The position numbers and the translations under genes are program-made. From Thermoleophilia bacterium (GTDB lineage Bacteria; Actinomycetota; Thermoleophilia; Gaiellales; JAICJC01), in NCBI GenBank assembly GCA_025928435.1, contig JAICJM010000133.1, positions 1 through 10,689 on the forward strand: a stretch of 10,689 bases of DNA, written 5' to 3'. Of this stretch, positions 5,508-10,689 are shown in pieces; positions within the stretch are counted from its first letter, which is position 1, and each line of letters begins with the position of its first letter. Below the pieces are notes generated by a model, which worked only from the letters and a program-made list of their open reading frames with translations, did not search any database and had not been told where the DNA came from.

Positions 5508-5653
5508 CGGGCCCGCGTGCTGTGCGGCTATATTGCAGGCCTTCCCGGGCGACGCACGCGCCCGGGCCGCCCAGCGTCTTCCCGGGCTTGCGCGACCCTC
5601 GGCGCAGGCCGCTTGCCGGTATGCGGATCGCTCCGCGAAAGGAATTCCTTGCC
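5508..5653 (+). promoter_or_regulatory. Structured 5' leader of the lipoprotein mRNA
   Basis: The leader contains a series of stems. CCCGGGCG/CGCCCGGG (5544-5551/5559-5566) has a 7-base loop. TGCGC/GCGCA pairs 5589-5593 with 5602-5606. GCGGA/TCCGC pairs 5623-5627 with 5632-5636. Last is the palindrome AAGGAATTCCTT (5639-5650), which contains the ribosome-binding site. The 10-mer CTTCCCGGGC occurs at 5541 and 5578, so the CCCGGG-pairing arm at 5560-5566 can pair with either copy. That is a layout compatible with two alternative folds. I could not match it to a known riboswitch class. Confidence 0.4.
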
Positions 5654-6583
5654 ATGAAACGCGCCCTCGTCCTCCTCTTCACCGCAACGGCGCTCGCCAC
5701 CGGGTGTGGCTCCGGCTCGGGCTCCGGGTCAGGCGGCTCCACGTCCGGCGGGTCGTCGGTCAGCACGGCCACCGCCGCGGGCGTCCTGAAGGACGCCGCC
5801 GCCGCCACGAAGGACGCCACCTCGGCCGGGTTCGACGCCAAGATCGGCATCCGGGTCGGGGGCAACCTGGCCGGTGCCGGAGCCGGGGCGGCCATGCTCC
5901 AGGGCCCGCTCACCCTCGAGTTCAAGGGCCACGCCGGCAAGGCGGGCGGCGGCAAGGCCAAGTTCGACGTCGACTTCGCCGTGAACTACACGGGCGGATC
6001 GCTTACGGGCGAGGCGCTCTCGCCGGACGGCAAGACCCTCTACGTCAAGATGCCGCTGCTCATGGGCCCCGGCTGGCACTCGCTGCCGCTGAACACCCTC
6101 AGCTCGGGCGCGACGGGAGGATCCTCGTCGGGCTCCTCCAACAGCCAGAGCCTCGAGGCGCTCAAGGCCGCCGGCGTCGACCCGAGCATGTGGCTGAAGC
6201 ACCTGAGCCTCTCGAACGCGAACGGCCAGGACACGATCTCGGCCGACCTCGACTTCCAGAAGCTCTTCACCGACGTGACCAAGATGAGCCGGTCCGGCAT
6301 CACCCCGAAGGACAAGCTCCAGCTGCTGAAGGTGGAGCGCGCCATCCGGACGGCGCACGGCTCGCTCTCGTTCGACAGCTCGAGCCACCTGCCGACCGAG
6401 GAGAAGGTCGACTTCGCGATGGACGTCCCGGCCTCGCTCCAGAGCCAGGCCAGCGGCCTGAAGAGCATCGCGCTCAACCTGGACGTCAAGTTCAGCGACT
6501 GGAACCAGGACTTCTCCGTGAAGGCCCCCGCCGGCGCCACGCCGTTCAACTCGGCCGGCCTGCTCGGCGGCCTGGGCGCCTAG
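5654..6583 (+). CDS. Secreted lipoprotein with LolA/LppX-like barrel (inferred)
   Basis: The 309-residue product starts at ATG 5654, with AAAGGAA about 9 bases upstream. The frame is open further upstream, but that part has no lipoprotein signal. MKRALVLLFTATALATGC is a lipoprotein signal peptide with the lipid-attachment cysteine at residue 18. A Gly/Ser tether (about residues 19-40) follows. Next comes VLKDAAAATKDATSAGFDAK and a long series of alternating beta-strands (LTLEFKGHAG, AKFDVDFAVNY, TLYVKMPLLM, and a last strand LNLDVKFSDWN near the C-terminus). This half-barrel pattern recalls actinobacterial LppX/LprG-type lipid-carrier lipoproteins. The family assignment is from general shape, not a diagnostic motif. 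A Ser/Gly-rich loop lies at about 153-166. It would sit on the outer face of the cytoplasmic membrane. It forms its own unit: promoter, structured leader, one gene, terminator. Confidence 0.75.
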   Translation: MKRALVLLFTATALATGCGSGSGSGSGGSTSGGSSVSTATAAGVLKDAAAATKDATSAGFDAKIGIRVGGNLAGAGAGAAMLQGPLTLEFKGHAGKAGGGKAKFDVDFAVNYTGGSLTGEALSPDGKTLYVKMPLLMGPGWHSLPLNTLSSGATGGSSSGSSNSQSLEALKAAGVDPSMWLKHLSLSNANGQDTISADLDFQKLFTDVTKMSRSGITPKDKLQLLKVERAIRTAHGSLSFDSSSHLPTEEKVDFAMDVPASLQSQASGLKSIALNLDVKFSDWNQDFSVKAPAGATPFNSAGLLGGLGA

Positions 6584-6597
6584 GCGATCGATCCACC

Positions 6598-6628
6598 CGC
6601 CGCCCCAGGCCGCGTGCCTGGGGCGGCG
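6598..6628 (+). terminator. Strong GC hairpin terminator after the lipoprotein gene
   Basis: A perfect 13-bp stem, CGCCGCCCCAGGC (6598-6610) with GCCTGGGGCGGCG (6616-6628), encloses the 5-base loop CGCGT. It lies 14 bp after the lipoprotein stop. Only a short T-run (6632-6634) follows, typical for high-GC bacteria. The 125 bp after it, up to the next gene at 6754, show no clear promoter. Confidence 0.75.
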
Positions 6629-6753
6629 CGGTTTACGCCTTCTGGGGATCGGGGAAGCCCGATCTGCGAGGGCGCGTGCGACGAAACCTGACACACCCAG
6701 CGCAGCGATCCGACCTGCGTCCCGCCGCGTCGCGGACGCAGGCGGCACCGCGC

Positions 6754-7314
6754 ATGTACCGCAGCAGACGCCGCGTACTCCGGCGGCTGGTGATCCCGGG
6801 TGCTCTGGCGGCGATCATCGCCGGTGCGGCGATGGGCGCCGCGGCGTCGTATCTGACGTCTCCGAGTGCTCCCAGCGCGCAGCAGCAGCCGCGCCCGCCC
6901 ACGGCGCACGCCCGGCCCGCCGGCCCTGCGGCGCCGCCGACCACGGTGGAGACCGGACAAGGGAAAGCGGCACCCACGACCAGGTCTCCGGGGTCCGCGG
7001 CTCCTTCACCGACGTCCACCGCCGAGGTGGCTGACGGGCGGGTGCTGAACGACGCGGCCTACGCGCGCATCCAGCAGGGCGACTATGAGGCGGCCATCCC
7101 GCCGTTGCGGCGGGCGGTCGATGACCTGCGCGGTGCAGGGCCGCGGGATCCCTACGAGGCGTACGCCAACTACAACCTCGGCTTCGCCCTGCTCCAGGTC
7201 GGTGACTGCACCGGCGCCGTGCCGCCGTTGGAGGTCGCGAACCGGCTCGAGTCGAGCCCGCTCGTCGATGCCGCCATCCGCCGCGCCTCGGGGTGCGCGC
7301 ACCAGGGAAGCTGA
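6754..7314 (+). CDS. Membrane-anchored TPR protein with extracytoplasmic repeats (probable)
   Basis: The 186-residue product from ATG 6754 has a basic N-terminus (MYRSRRRVLRRL), one membrane helix (about residues 13-34), and a long Pro/Ala/Thr/Ser-rich linker (about 36-95). Two tetratricopeptide-like repeats follow: NDAAYARIQQGDYEAAIPPL (about 99-118) and YANYNLGFALLQVGDCTGAV (about 137-156). TPRs bind partner proteins. The basic N-terminus suggests the repeats face outside. Cys152 and Cys181 could then form a disulfide. The start follows only a weak AGGCGG. The open frame extends far upstream through the lipoprotein gene, but that part is shadow sequence. The TGA at 7312-7314 lies one base before the left attachment repeat of the integrated element, so the element inserted directly behind this gene without damaging it. 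The C-terminal repeat region also resembles the extracytoplasmic ends of some actinobacterial Ser/Thr kinases. Confidence 0.65.
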   Translation: MYRSRRRVLRRLVIPGALAAIIAGAAMGAAASYLTSPSAPSAQQQPRPPTAHARPAGPAAPPTTVETGQGKAAPTTRSPGSAAPSPTSTAEVADGRVLNDAAYARIQQGDYEAAIPPLRRAVDDLRGAGPRDPYEAYANYNLGFALLQVGDCTGAVPPLEVANRLESSPLVDAAIRRASGCAHQGS

Positions 7315-7315
7315 G

Positions 7316-7357
7316 TGGGGGCGGCTGGATTCGAACCAGCGACGAACGGATTATGAG
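7316..7357 (-). repeat. Left attachment site: duplicated tRNA 3' end
   Basis: These 42 bp are identical to 9658-9699. They contain the tRNA 3' acceptor strand, T-arm, variable region and part of the anticodon arm through CTCATAATC, then stop matching. Bases on both sides differ (G versus A at the left edge, AAGG versus TCCG at the right). It begins one base after the TPR gene stop. Confidence 0.85.
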
Positions 7358-8677
7358 AAGGCGCGCGGCTTCTCGGCTGGTCTCGGCCGGGCTGGCATCG
7401 GCTCGGCTACGCCGTTTCGGCCGCGACCATCGGGGCGGGATCTCGCCCGGTCTCGGTTGGTCTCGTCCCGCCTGATTCCCACCCTGGGCGAGCACGTCGA
7501 CGAGCCGGACGTCCTCAGGCAGGAGATGCACGTACGTCGCGAGCGTGAACGCGGGGGAGTGGTGGCCGAGCCACAGCTGCACCTGCTTCGCGTTCAGCCC
7601 ACGGCGGAACAGGATCGTCCCGCACATATGGCGCAGCGTGTGGAAGCCGGCCCACTCGACGCCGGCCGCCTCGCGAGCCGGGCCGAGCACGTCGCGGTGC
7701 AGGTTCCGCACGTCGAGATGGCCGCCGGTCGCGCTCGGCCACATGAGGTCAGCATCCGCGGCACGTTTCGCGGCCTTCCGGCCCGCCCACAGGTCTCGGG
7801 CGAGCGTCGGAGTCAGCGGCACGCCGCGACGGCCGTACGCGCTCTTGGGCGGGCCGATGCGGCCGTTCCGCACTCGACGCCGGACGTGGATACGGTGCCG
7901 GCCGAGGTCGACGTCGCCCCAGGTGAGCGCGATCATCCTCCGAGATCCGAAGGCCGGTCTGGACGAGCACCTGCAGGAACAGGCGCCACTCGCCGGCCGC
8001 GGCGGCGACCAGGCGCGCGAGCTCGTCCTCGGTCAGCGCCTTCACCTGCACGCTGTCGGGGTCGGCGCTCTGGACGGCGACACGGACGCCGGCAGCGGGG
8101 TTCTGGCGGATCAGCCCGTCCTCGACGGCGGTCGCCAGGCACGCCTTCACCGGCGCGAGCGCGAGACGTACCGTATTCTGGGAGACGCCGCGAGCAGCGA
8201 CGTGCCGGATCAGTCCGCGGACGTCAGCCGCGGTGATCGAGGAGAGCGCATCAGGCCGAGGTACGGGATCGCGTCCTGCTCGAGCCGCTTGCGGTAGTCG
8301 TCGCGCGTCTCCTGCCGCAAGCCGCGGCTGGTGCGGCCCGGATAGGTGTCTGCCCAGCTGCGGGCGTAGTCGGCGAAAGTGATCCGCGCTTCGGCGTGGA
8401 ACTCGCCGCGCGCGACGTCGGTCTGTAGACGGCTGCGGAGCTCTTTCGCTTCGGTCACGGTGCGGGCCGATCCGCGGCGCACCTTGCCTTGCCGGTCGCG
8501 GTTTCGGAACGTGTATCGGCTGCCGCGCTTGAAGATCCCCGGCCACCGCGTCGGCGTCTCAGCGGCGCTCACGGCCGCATCCTGTAGCGTGGATTCTGCA
8601 TGGGACTCGCCTCCCGTGCCGGGCTCGGGTTCCGGTGTATGTGGATCCGGAGGCGTGCGCGCGGGGACGTATGTCAC
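7358..8677 (-). pseudogene. Tyrosine-family integrase of the element, broken by two frameshifts
   Basis: Tyrosine integrases cut and rejoin attachment-site DNA. The N-terminal frame (start GTG 8677, uncertain) has a Pro/Glu-rich head and then an arm-binding module (WPGIFKRGSRYTFRNRDRQG). The core-binding helices follow (ITFADYARSWADTYPGRTSR, ending DAIPYLGLMR). Near 8243-8249 one base is missing and the frame changes to LSSITAADVRGLIRHVAARG, running to TGLRISE with the first catalytic Arg (7947-7949). At 7937/7938 one extra base returns to the original frame: MIALTWGDVD, then HTLRH (His 7640-7642, Arg 7631-7633), LGHHSP (His 7562-7564) and ATYVHLLPED with the nucleophile Tyr at 7532-7534. All catalytic residues survive, and the changes are compensating, so sequencing error is possible. 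No native stop occurs: the final frame stays open through the attachment repeat to 6812, antisense to the TPR gene. The end given here is therefore conventional. Confidence 0.8.
7371..7470 (+). repeat. Ten-bp direct repeats in helical phase beside the left attachment site
   Basis: TCTCG starts at 7371, 7381, 7441, 7451 and 7461, always at multiples of 10 bp. The decamers are TCTCGGCTGG, TCTCGGCCGG, TCTCGCCCGG, TCTCGGTTGG and TCTCGTCCCG. A degenerate copy (GCTCGGCTAC) at 7401 is in phase too. The block begins 13 bp inside the left attachment repeat, where arm-type integrase binding sites are expected. That role is inferred. Confidence 0.45.
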
Positions 8678-8748
8678 GCCGCGCGAGCAGAGGCTTCGTG
8701 ACGAGGCTAGGGACCGCTGATGGTGACCGTTACGCGCGGGGGACAGTC

Positions 8749-9006
8749 GTGATCGTGCTCCGACACGCGCATCGCATCACGGGCGTCCTCATGATCCTGG
8801 TCGGTCTCGGGATGATGCTCCTGGACAGCTACAGCCGCCAGAGGCGTCGTTGGCTAGCCGAGACGAGGGCTCAGAAGCATGTGAAGCGGTCGTCATTCAC
8901 GAAGGTGATGAGCTCGCCGGTGTACGGATCCTCGGTCACGTGCAGGACGCTCTGGCCGGTCACGTTGAGCACCGGCTGGCCGGGCGCGACCAGCGTGAAC
9001 CCGTAG
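8749..9006 (+). CDS. Possible small membrane protein inside the element
   Basis: GTG at 8749 follows GGGGGA (8738-8743) with 5 bases between. The first ~35 residues read IVLRHAHRITGVLMILVGLG and continue to a basic stretch (SYSRQRRRWLAE), giving one membrane helix at about residues 9-26. From about residue 42 the frame is antisense to the 3' end of the secreted-protein gene and looks non-coding in character (KHVKRSSFTKVMSSPVYGSS). A real gene would therefore have to overlap its neighbour by 136 bp or end prematurely through an unseen frameshift. It may also be chance open frame in the gap between integrase and secreted protein. No family recognised. Confidence 0.25.
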   Translation: MIVLRHAHRITGVLMILVGLGMMLLDSYSRQRRRWLAETRAQKHVKRSSFTKVMSSPVYGSSVTCRTLWPVTLSTGWPGATSVNP

Positions 9007-9356
9007 ACGATCGTCAGCTTCGATTCGTCCACGCCATCCACGAAACCTACCCCGGCGGCCATGTTGGCGCCGCCCACGCGGTAGGACGCACCGCTGGTCA
9101 GCCCGGTGGCCGTGAGGCCGGCCGACACGCTGACCAGGTGCAGCGAGTGAATCGTCCCGTTGTTGACCCCATGGGCGACCGTCTTGACGGTTCCTGAAAG
9201 CTGCACCTGCTCCTGGGGGCAGGTGAGCACGCCCGATATGGGCTCAGTGGCATGGACGTTGTACTTACTCACGGCGGCGGCCGCTCCGGCCGCGAAGACC
9301 GCACACAACACCACGGAAAGGCCAAGACCGATTGAGCTCATCTTCATACGGCTCAC
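8871..9356 (-). CDS. Secreted beta-rich protein with one likely disulfide
   Basis: The 161-residue product carries an N-terminal signal peptide (MKMSSIGLGLSVVLCAVFAA, cleavage likely near residue 28 after GAAAA). The mature part is predicted to be alternating beta-strands: VLTCPQEQVQLSGTVKTVAH, then HSLHLVSVSAGLTATGLTSG, then LTIVYGFTLVAPGQPVLNV, ending FVNDDRFTCF. Apart from Cys18 in the signal peptide, its only cysteines, Cys46 and Cys160, sit at the two ends of the mature fold, as if a disulfide clips a small barrel. I recall similar secreted proteins in actinomycetes but know no function. GTG 9356 was chosen because AAGGGGG (9365-9371) lies 8 bases upstream. ATG 9347 is also possible. The frame is open back to 9632 but without coding character. 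It is the only intact gene in the element and has its own promoter, so it is the best candidate cargo. Confidence 0.7.
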   Translation of the reverse strand: MSRMKMSSIGLGLSVVLCAVFAAGAAAAVSKYNVHATEPISGVLTCPQEQVQLSGTVKTVAHGVNNGTIHSLHLVSVSAGLTATGLTSGASYRVGGANMAAGVGFVDGVDESKLTIVYGFTLVAPGQPVLNVTGQSVLHVTEDPYTGELITFVNDDRFTCF

Positions 9357-9382
9357 GAACCCCACCCCCTTTTGGCACTCCG

Positions 9383-9411
9383 AGCCTACGCCTGTCCCGC
9401 CTGGTTGTCCA
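9383..9411 (-). promoter_or_regulatory. Promoter of the secreted-protein gene
   Basis: On the minus strand TGGACA (9411-9406) and TAGGCT (9388-9383) are exactly 17 bp apart. The -35 matches five of six consensus bases. Transcription would start near 9376, about 20 bases before the GTG at 9356 and just ahead of its ribosome-binding site. All three signals are consistently spaced. Confidence 0.6.
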
Positions 9412-9657
9412 GTTATCAGCTCGGGCGAGACTCCATAGCGGGTCCAGGTGGCACTCCCGTCTACGAGGCAGCCCGGTTTCCATCGCCCACCAAGTGACGG
9501 ACGACCGTCAGCCGAGCCGCCCGGCGGGGGAGGTTCAGCCACAGGTGCGCGCTGCACCCGGCGAACTGCGAGGGCGGCGTCTTCCTCCGTTCCCACTTCG
9601 ATCCCCACCCCGAGCATGTTGTCGCGCTGCAAGCGGCGGGATTGGCTTGCTAGGCGA

Positions 9658-9699
9658 TGGGGGCGGCTGGATTCGAACCAGCGACGAACGGATTATGAG
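9658..9699 (-). repeat. Right attachment site inside the intact tRNA gene
   Basis: This is the second copy of the 42-bp repeat at 7316-7357. It forms the 3' part of the tRNA gene 9658-9730, so integration left the tRNA whole on this side. Confidence 0.85.
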
Positions 9700-9730
9700 T
9701 CCGCTGCTCTAACCGCTGAGCTACACCCCC
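9658..9730 (-). tRNA. tRNA with CAT anticodon (elongator Met or Ile2)
   Basis: A 73-nt cloverleaf reads on the minus strand. The acceptor GGGGGTG pairs with CGCCCCC, with discriminator A and no encoded CCA. The D-arm is GCTC-AGCGGTTA-GAGC. The anticodon stem GCGGA/TCCGT encloses the loop CTCATAA, giving anticodon CAT. The T-arm is GCTGG-TTCGAAT-CCAGC. CAT can be elongator methionine or the lysidine-modified isoleucine tRNA. The anticodon and T-arm regions and the 8-base D-loop resemble E. coli tRNA-Ile2 as I remember it, so isoleucine deserves consideration. It is the integration target of the element. Confidence 0.93.
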
Positions 9731-9741
9731 AGGGCGAACAT

Positions 9742-9771
9742 TTGGCTCGTTCCCGCGAGCGGGTCCATGCT
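9742..9771 (+). promoter_or_regulatory. Weak candidate promoter for the Crp-family gene, with a palindrome
   Basis: TTGGCT (9742-9747) and CATGCT (9766-9771) are 18 bp apart and could be a weak -35/-10 pair. Between them lies the palindrome CCCGC-GA-GCGGG (9752-9763), a possible operator or small hairpin. The spacing is plausible but the match is modest. Confidence 0.22.
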
Positions 9772-9839
9772 ACCGATGCAGGTCGGTGAGAACCGGTCCG
9801 CCTCGACGTCCGTAGTAGCAGAGGAACGCACGAGGATCC

Positions 9840-10529
9840 GTGAGCCAGACCGCAGACCACATATTCGAGAGCGAGATCCTGGAGGGCCTGTCCGAGCCGG
9901 TTCTCGCCGATCTCGGAGGACGATTCGGCGCAGCCCGGCTCGGCAAGGGTGAGCTCATCTACTCGCCCTTCGACCGGGCCGACGCGATGTACGTCGTGCA
10001 GACCGGCCGCGTCCGCCTCTACCGCAGCGCCCACGACGGCCGCCAACTGACACTTGCGATGCTCGACGAGGGCGAGGTGTTCGGCCGCGTGTCCCCGGAG
10101 GGCGAGGCGCTCCACGACGCCTATGCGGAGGCCATGACGGACGCCGTCGTGCGCGTGCTCCCGACCGCCGACCTCGAGCGCGCCACCGCCGAGCATCCCC
10201 AGATGGCGCTGAACCTGCTGCGGTCGCTGTCCGAGCGGCTGCGCTCGACCGAGGACCAGCTCGAGAGCCTCGCCTTCCGCGGCGTCCCCGCCCGCCTGGC
10301 CGCCCAGCTCCTGCAGCTGATGGACCGCTACGGCCGGGTCACGCACACCGGAATCCGCATCGACGAGCGCTTCACGCACGTCCAGCTGGCGGAGATGATC
10401 GGCACGAGCCGCGAGACGCTCACCAAGGTCATGAACGAGCTGCGCGAGGGCGGGCTGATCGACGTCCGCGACCGGCTCGTCTGGGTTCTCGACCCCGAAG
10501 GCCTCGAGCGGCTCAGGGGCAGCGGCTAG
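9840..10529 (+). CDS. Crp/Fnr-family transcriptional regulator, atypical effector pocket
   Basis: The 229-residue protein has the two-part Crp/Fnr layout. An N-terminal cyclic-nucleotide-binding-type barrel covers about residues 13-110 (LGKGELIYSPFDRADAMYVV, GRVRLYRSAHDGRQLTLAML). A dimer helix covers about 119-143. The C-terminal winged helix-turn-helix covers about 178-215, with HVQLAEMIGTSRETLTKVMN and the recognition helix SRETLTKVMNELREGGLI. After LDEGEVFG the usual phosphate-binding cassette (GE-x-A/G-L...R-S/T) is not recognisable; the sequence reads RVSPEGEALHDAYAEAMTDA. There is no Fnr-type N-terminal cysteine cluster. It therefore probably senses something other than cAMP, or nothing at all. 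GTG 9840 follows CGAGGA closely (spacer 4-5). The gene is divergent from the tRNA gene and 71 bp upstream of pdxS on the same strand. Whether it regulates pdxS is unknown. Confidence 0.85.
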   Translation: MSQTADHIFESEILEGLSEPVLADLGGRFGAARLGKGELIYSPFDRADAMYVVQTGRVRLYRSAHDGRQLTLAMLDEGEVFGRVSPEGEALHDAYAEAMTDAVVRVLPTADLERATAEHPQMALNLLRSLSERLRSTEDQLESLAFRGVPARLAAQLLQLMDRYGRVTHTGIRIDERFTHVQLAEMIGTSRETLTKVMNELREGGLIDVRDRLVWVLDPEGLERLRGSG

Positions 10530-10552
10530 CACCTCCCGGCAGGCCCGACGTC

Positions 10553-10598
10553 TACACTACCCGGCGGGAGAATTCTCGCCATAGAAGGGGACGAAGGG
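10553..10598 (+). promoter_or_regulatory. pdxS leader: -10-like box, inverted repeat and ribosome-binding site
   Basis: TACACT (10553-10558) is a fair -10 without a clear -35. An imperfect inverted repeat spans 10563-10580, with the 10-bp palindrome GAGAATTCTC at its core. AGAAGGGG (10583-10590) lies 10 bases before the GTG at 10601 and fits as ribosome-binding site. The inverted repeat is where an operator or leader hairpin would act. Confidence 0.35.
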
Positions 10599-10600
10599 CT

Positions 10601-10689
10601 GTGAACGAGACCGGGACCATGCGAGTGAAGAGCGGGCTCGCCGAGATGCTCAAGGGCGGCGTGATCATGGACGTCACGACCGCCGAACA
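10601..10689 (+). CDS. pdxS: Pyridoxal 5'-phosphate synthase subunit PdxS (3' end outside window)
   Basis: Only 29 codons are present, but they are highly characteristic. The start NETGTMRVKSGLAEMLKGG and the following VIMDVTTAE match the conserved N-terminus of PdxS, the lyase subunit that makes pyridoxal phosphate from ribose 5-phosphate, glyceraldehyde 3-phosphate and ammonia supplied by the glutaminase PdxT. The GTG at 10601 is the start expected from the family length, with AGAAGGGG upstream. pdxT would be expected downstream, beyond the window. Confidence 0.88.
   Translation, partial: MNETGTMRVKSGLAEMLKGGVIMDVTTAE

Larger units (their letters stand above)
7316..9699. mobile_element. 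Small integrative element in a tRNA gene (~2.34 kb)
   Basis: A perfect 42-bp direct repeat bounds the element: 7316-7357 and 9658-9699. The right copy is the 3' part of an intact CAT-anticodon tRNA gene on the minus strand. The left copy is a tRNA fragment with no 5' half. This is the classical footprint of tyrosine-integrase insertion at the 3' end of a tRNA gene, and an integrase gene indeed lies just inside the left copy. The repeat spacing is 2342 bp. Contents: frameshifted integrase (-), a possible tiny membrane protein (+), a secreted beta-rich protein (-) with its own promoter, and about 246 bp (9412-9657) in which I see no gene. No excisionase, replication or conjugation gene is visible, so it is either a decayed remnant or an element that depends on helper functions. 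Confidence 0.8.

Noticed and set aside
5541..5640. Leader considered as a c-di-GMP-I riboswitch because it contains GACGCAC and the region has PilZ genes
   Set aside because: The conserved GEMM core (two helices with the GAAA tetraloop and receptor) cannot be found.
5729..6748. Open frame antisense to the lipoprotein gene, crossing its terminator
   Set aside because: Arg/Ala/Gly-rich translation without motifs, and it reads through a 13-bp terminator hairpin.
7316..7357. Left repeat considered as a second, functional tRNA gene
   Set aside because: Homology ends within the anticodon arm; there is no 5' half, D-arm or acceptor partner, so it is only an attachment remnant.
9693..10532. Open frame antisense to the Crp-family gene and into the tRNA
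   Set aside because: Overlaps a tRNA and a clear regulator gene; no own start signals.
1..10689. CRISPR arrays, IS elements, rRNA, toxin-antitoxin or phage-defence systems
   Set aside because: No regularly spaced identical repeats beyond the 42-bp pair and the decamer block, no transposase motifs and no recognisable defence proteins.

Overview
The window is about 10.7 kb of very GC-rich bacterial chromosome. High GC, frequent GTG starts, PilZ, SHOCT and TPR proteins, a Gly/Ser-linked lipoprotein and a dnaG-rpoD gene pair suggest an actinomycete-like bacterium, possibly class Thermoleophilia. That placement is inference, and no rRNA or other decisive marker is present.

Layout. 1-1490: the 3' end of dnaG (primase), a primary-type sigma-70 factor and tRNA-Asn(GTT), all on the + strand, forming a remnant of the macromolecular-synthesis cluster. 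1517-3098: a membrane-anchored helical protein (-), divergent from an 82-residue helical protein (+), followed by a four-helix membrane protein broken by one frameshift and a 34-residue single-helix membrane peptide. 3123-4301: two adjacent PilZ-domain genes (-), probably c-di-GMP receptors. 4440-5452: two small unrecognised proteins (+) and a convergent zinc-ribbon/SHOCT protein (-). 5473-6628: a complete transcription unit with a good promoter, a structured leader of about 145 nt, a lipoprotein gene and a 13-bp GC hairpin terminator. 6754-7314: a membrane-anchored TPR protein.

7316-9699 is a very small integrated element. A tRNA gene with a CAT anticodon (9658-9730, -) has its 3' 42 bp perfectly duplicated at 7316-7357. 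Between the copies lie a tyrosine integrase broken by two compensating frameshifts, a secreted beta-rich protein with its own clean promoter, and possibly a small membrane protein. A set of 10-bp direct repeats in helical phase lies just inside the left attachment site. This is the most unusual part of the window.

9840-10689: a Crp/Fnr-family regulator whose effector domain lacks the classic cAMP phosphate-binding cassette, then the first 29 codons of pdxS (pyridoxal phosphate synthase).

The region is mostly housekeeping and signalling genes (replication and transcription, c-di-GMP, cell-envelope proteins, vitamin B6) with one compact mobile insertion. Stretches between genes are short. The longest without a gene, about 300 bp at 9357-9657 inside the element, holds only the promoter of the secreted-protein gene near its left end.
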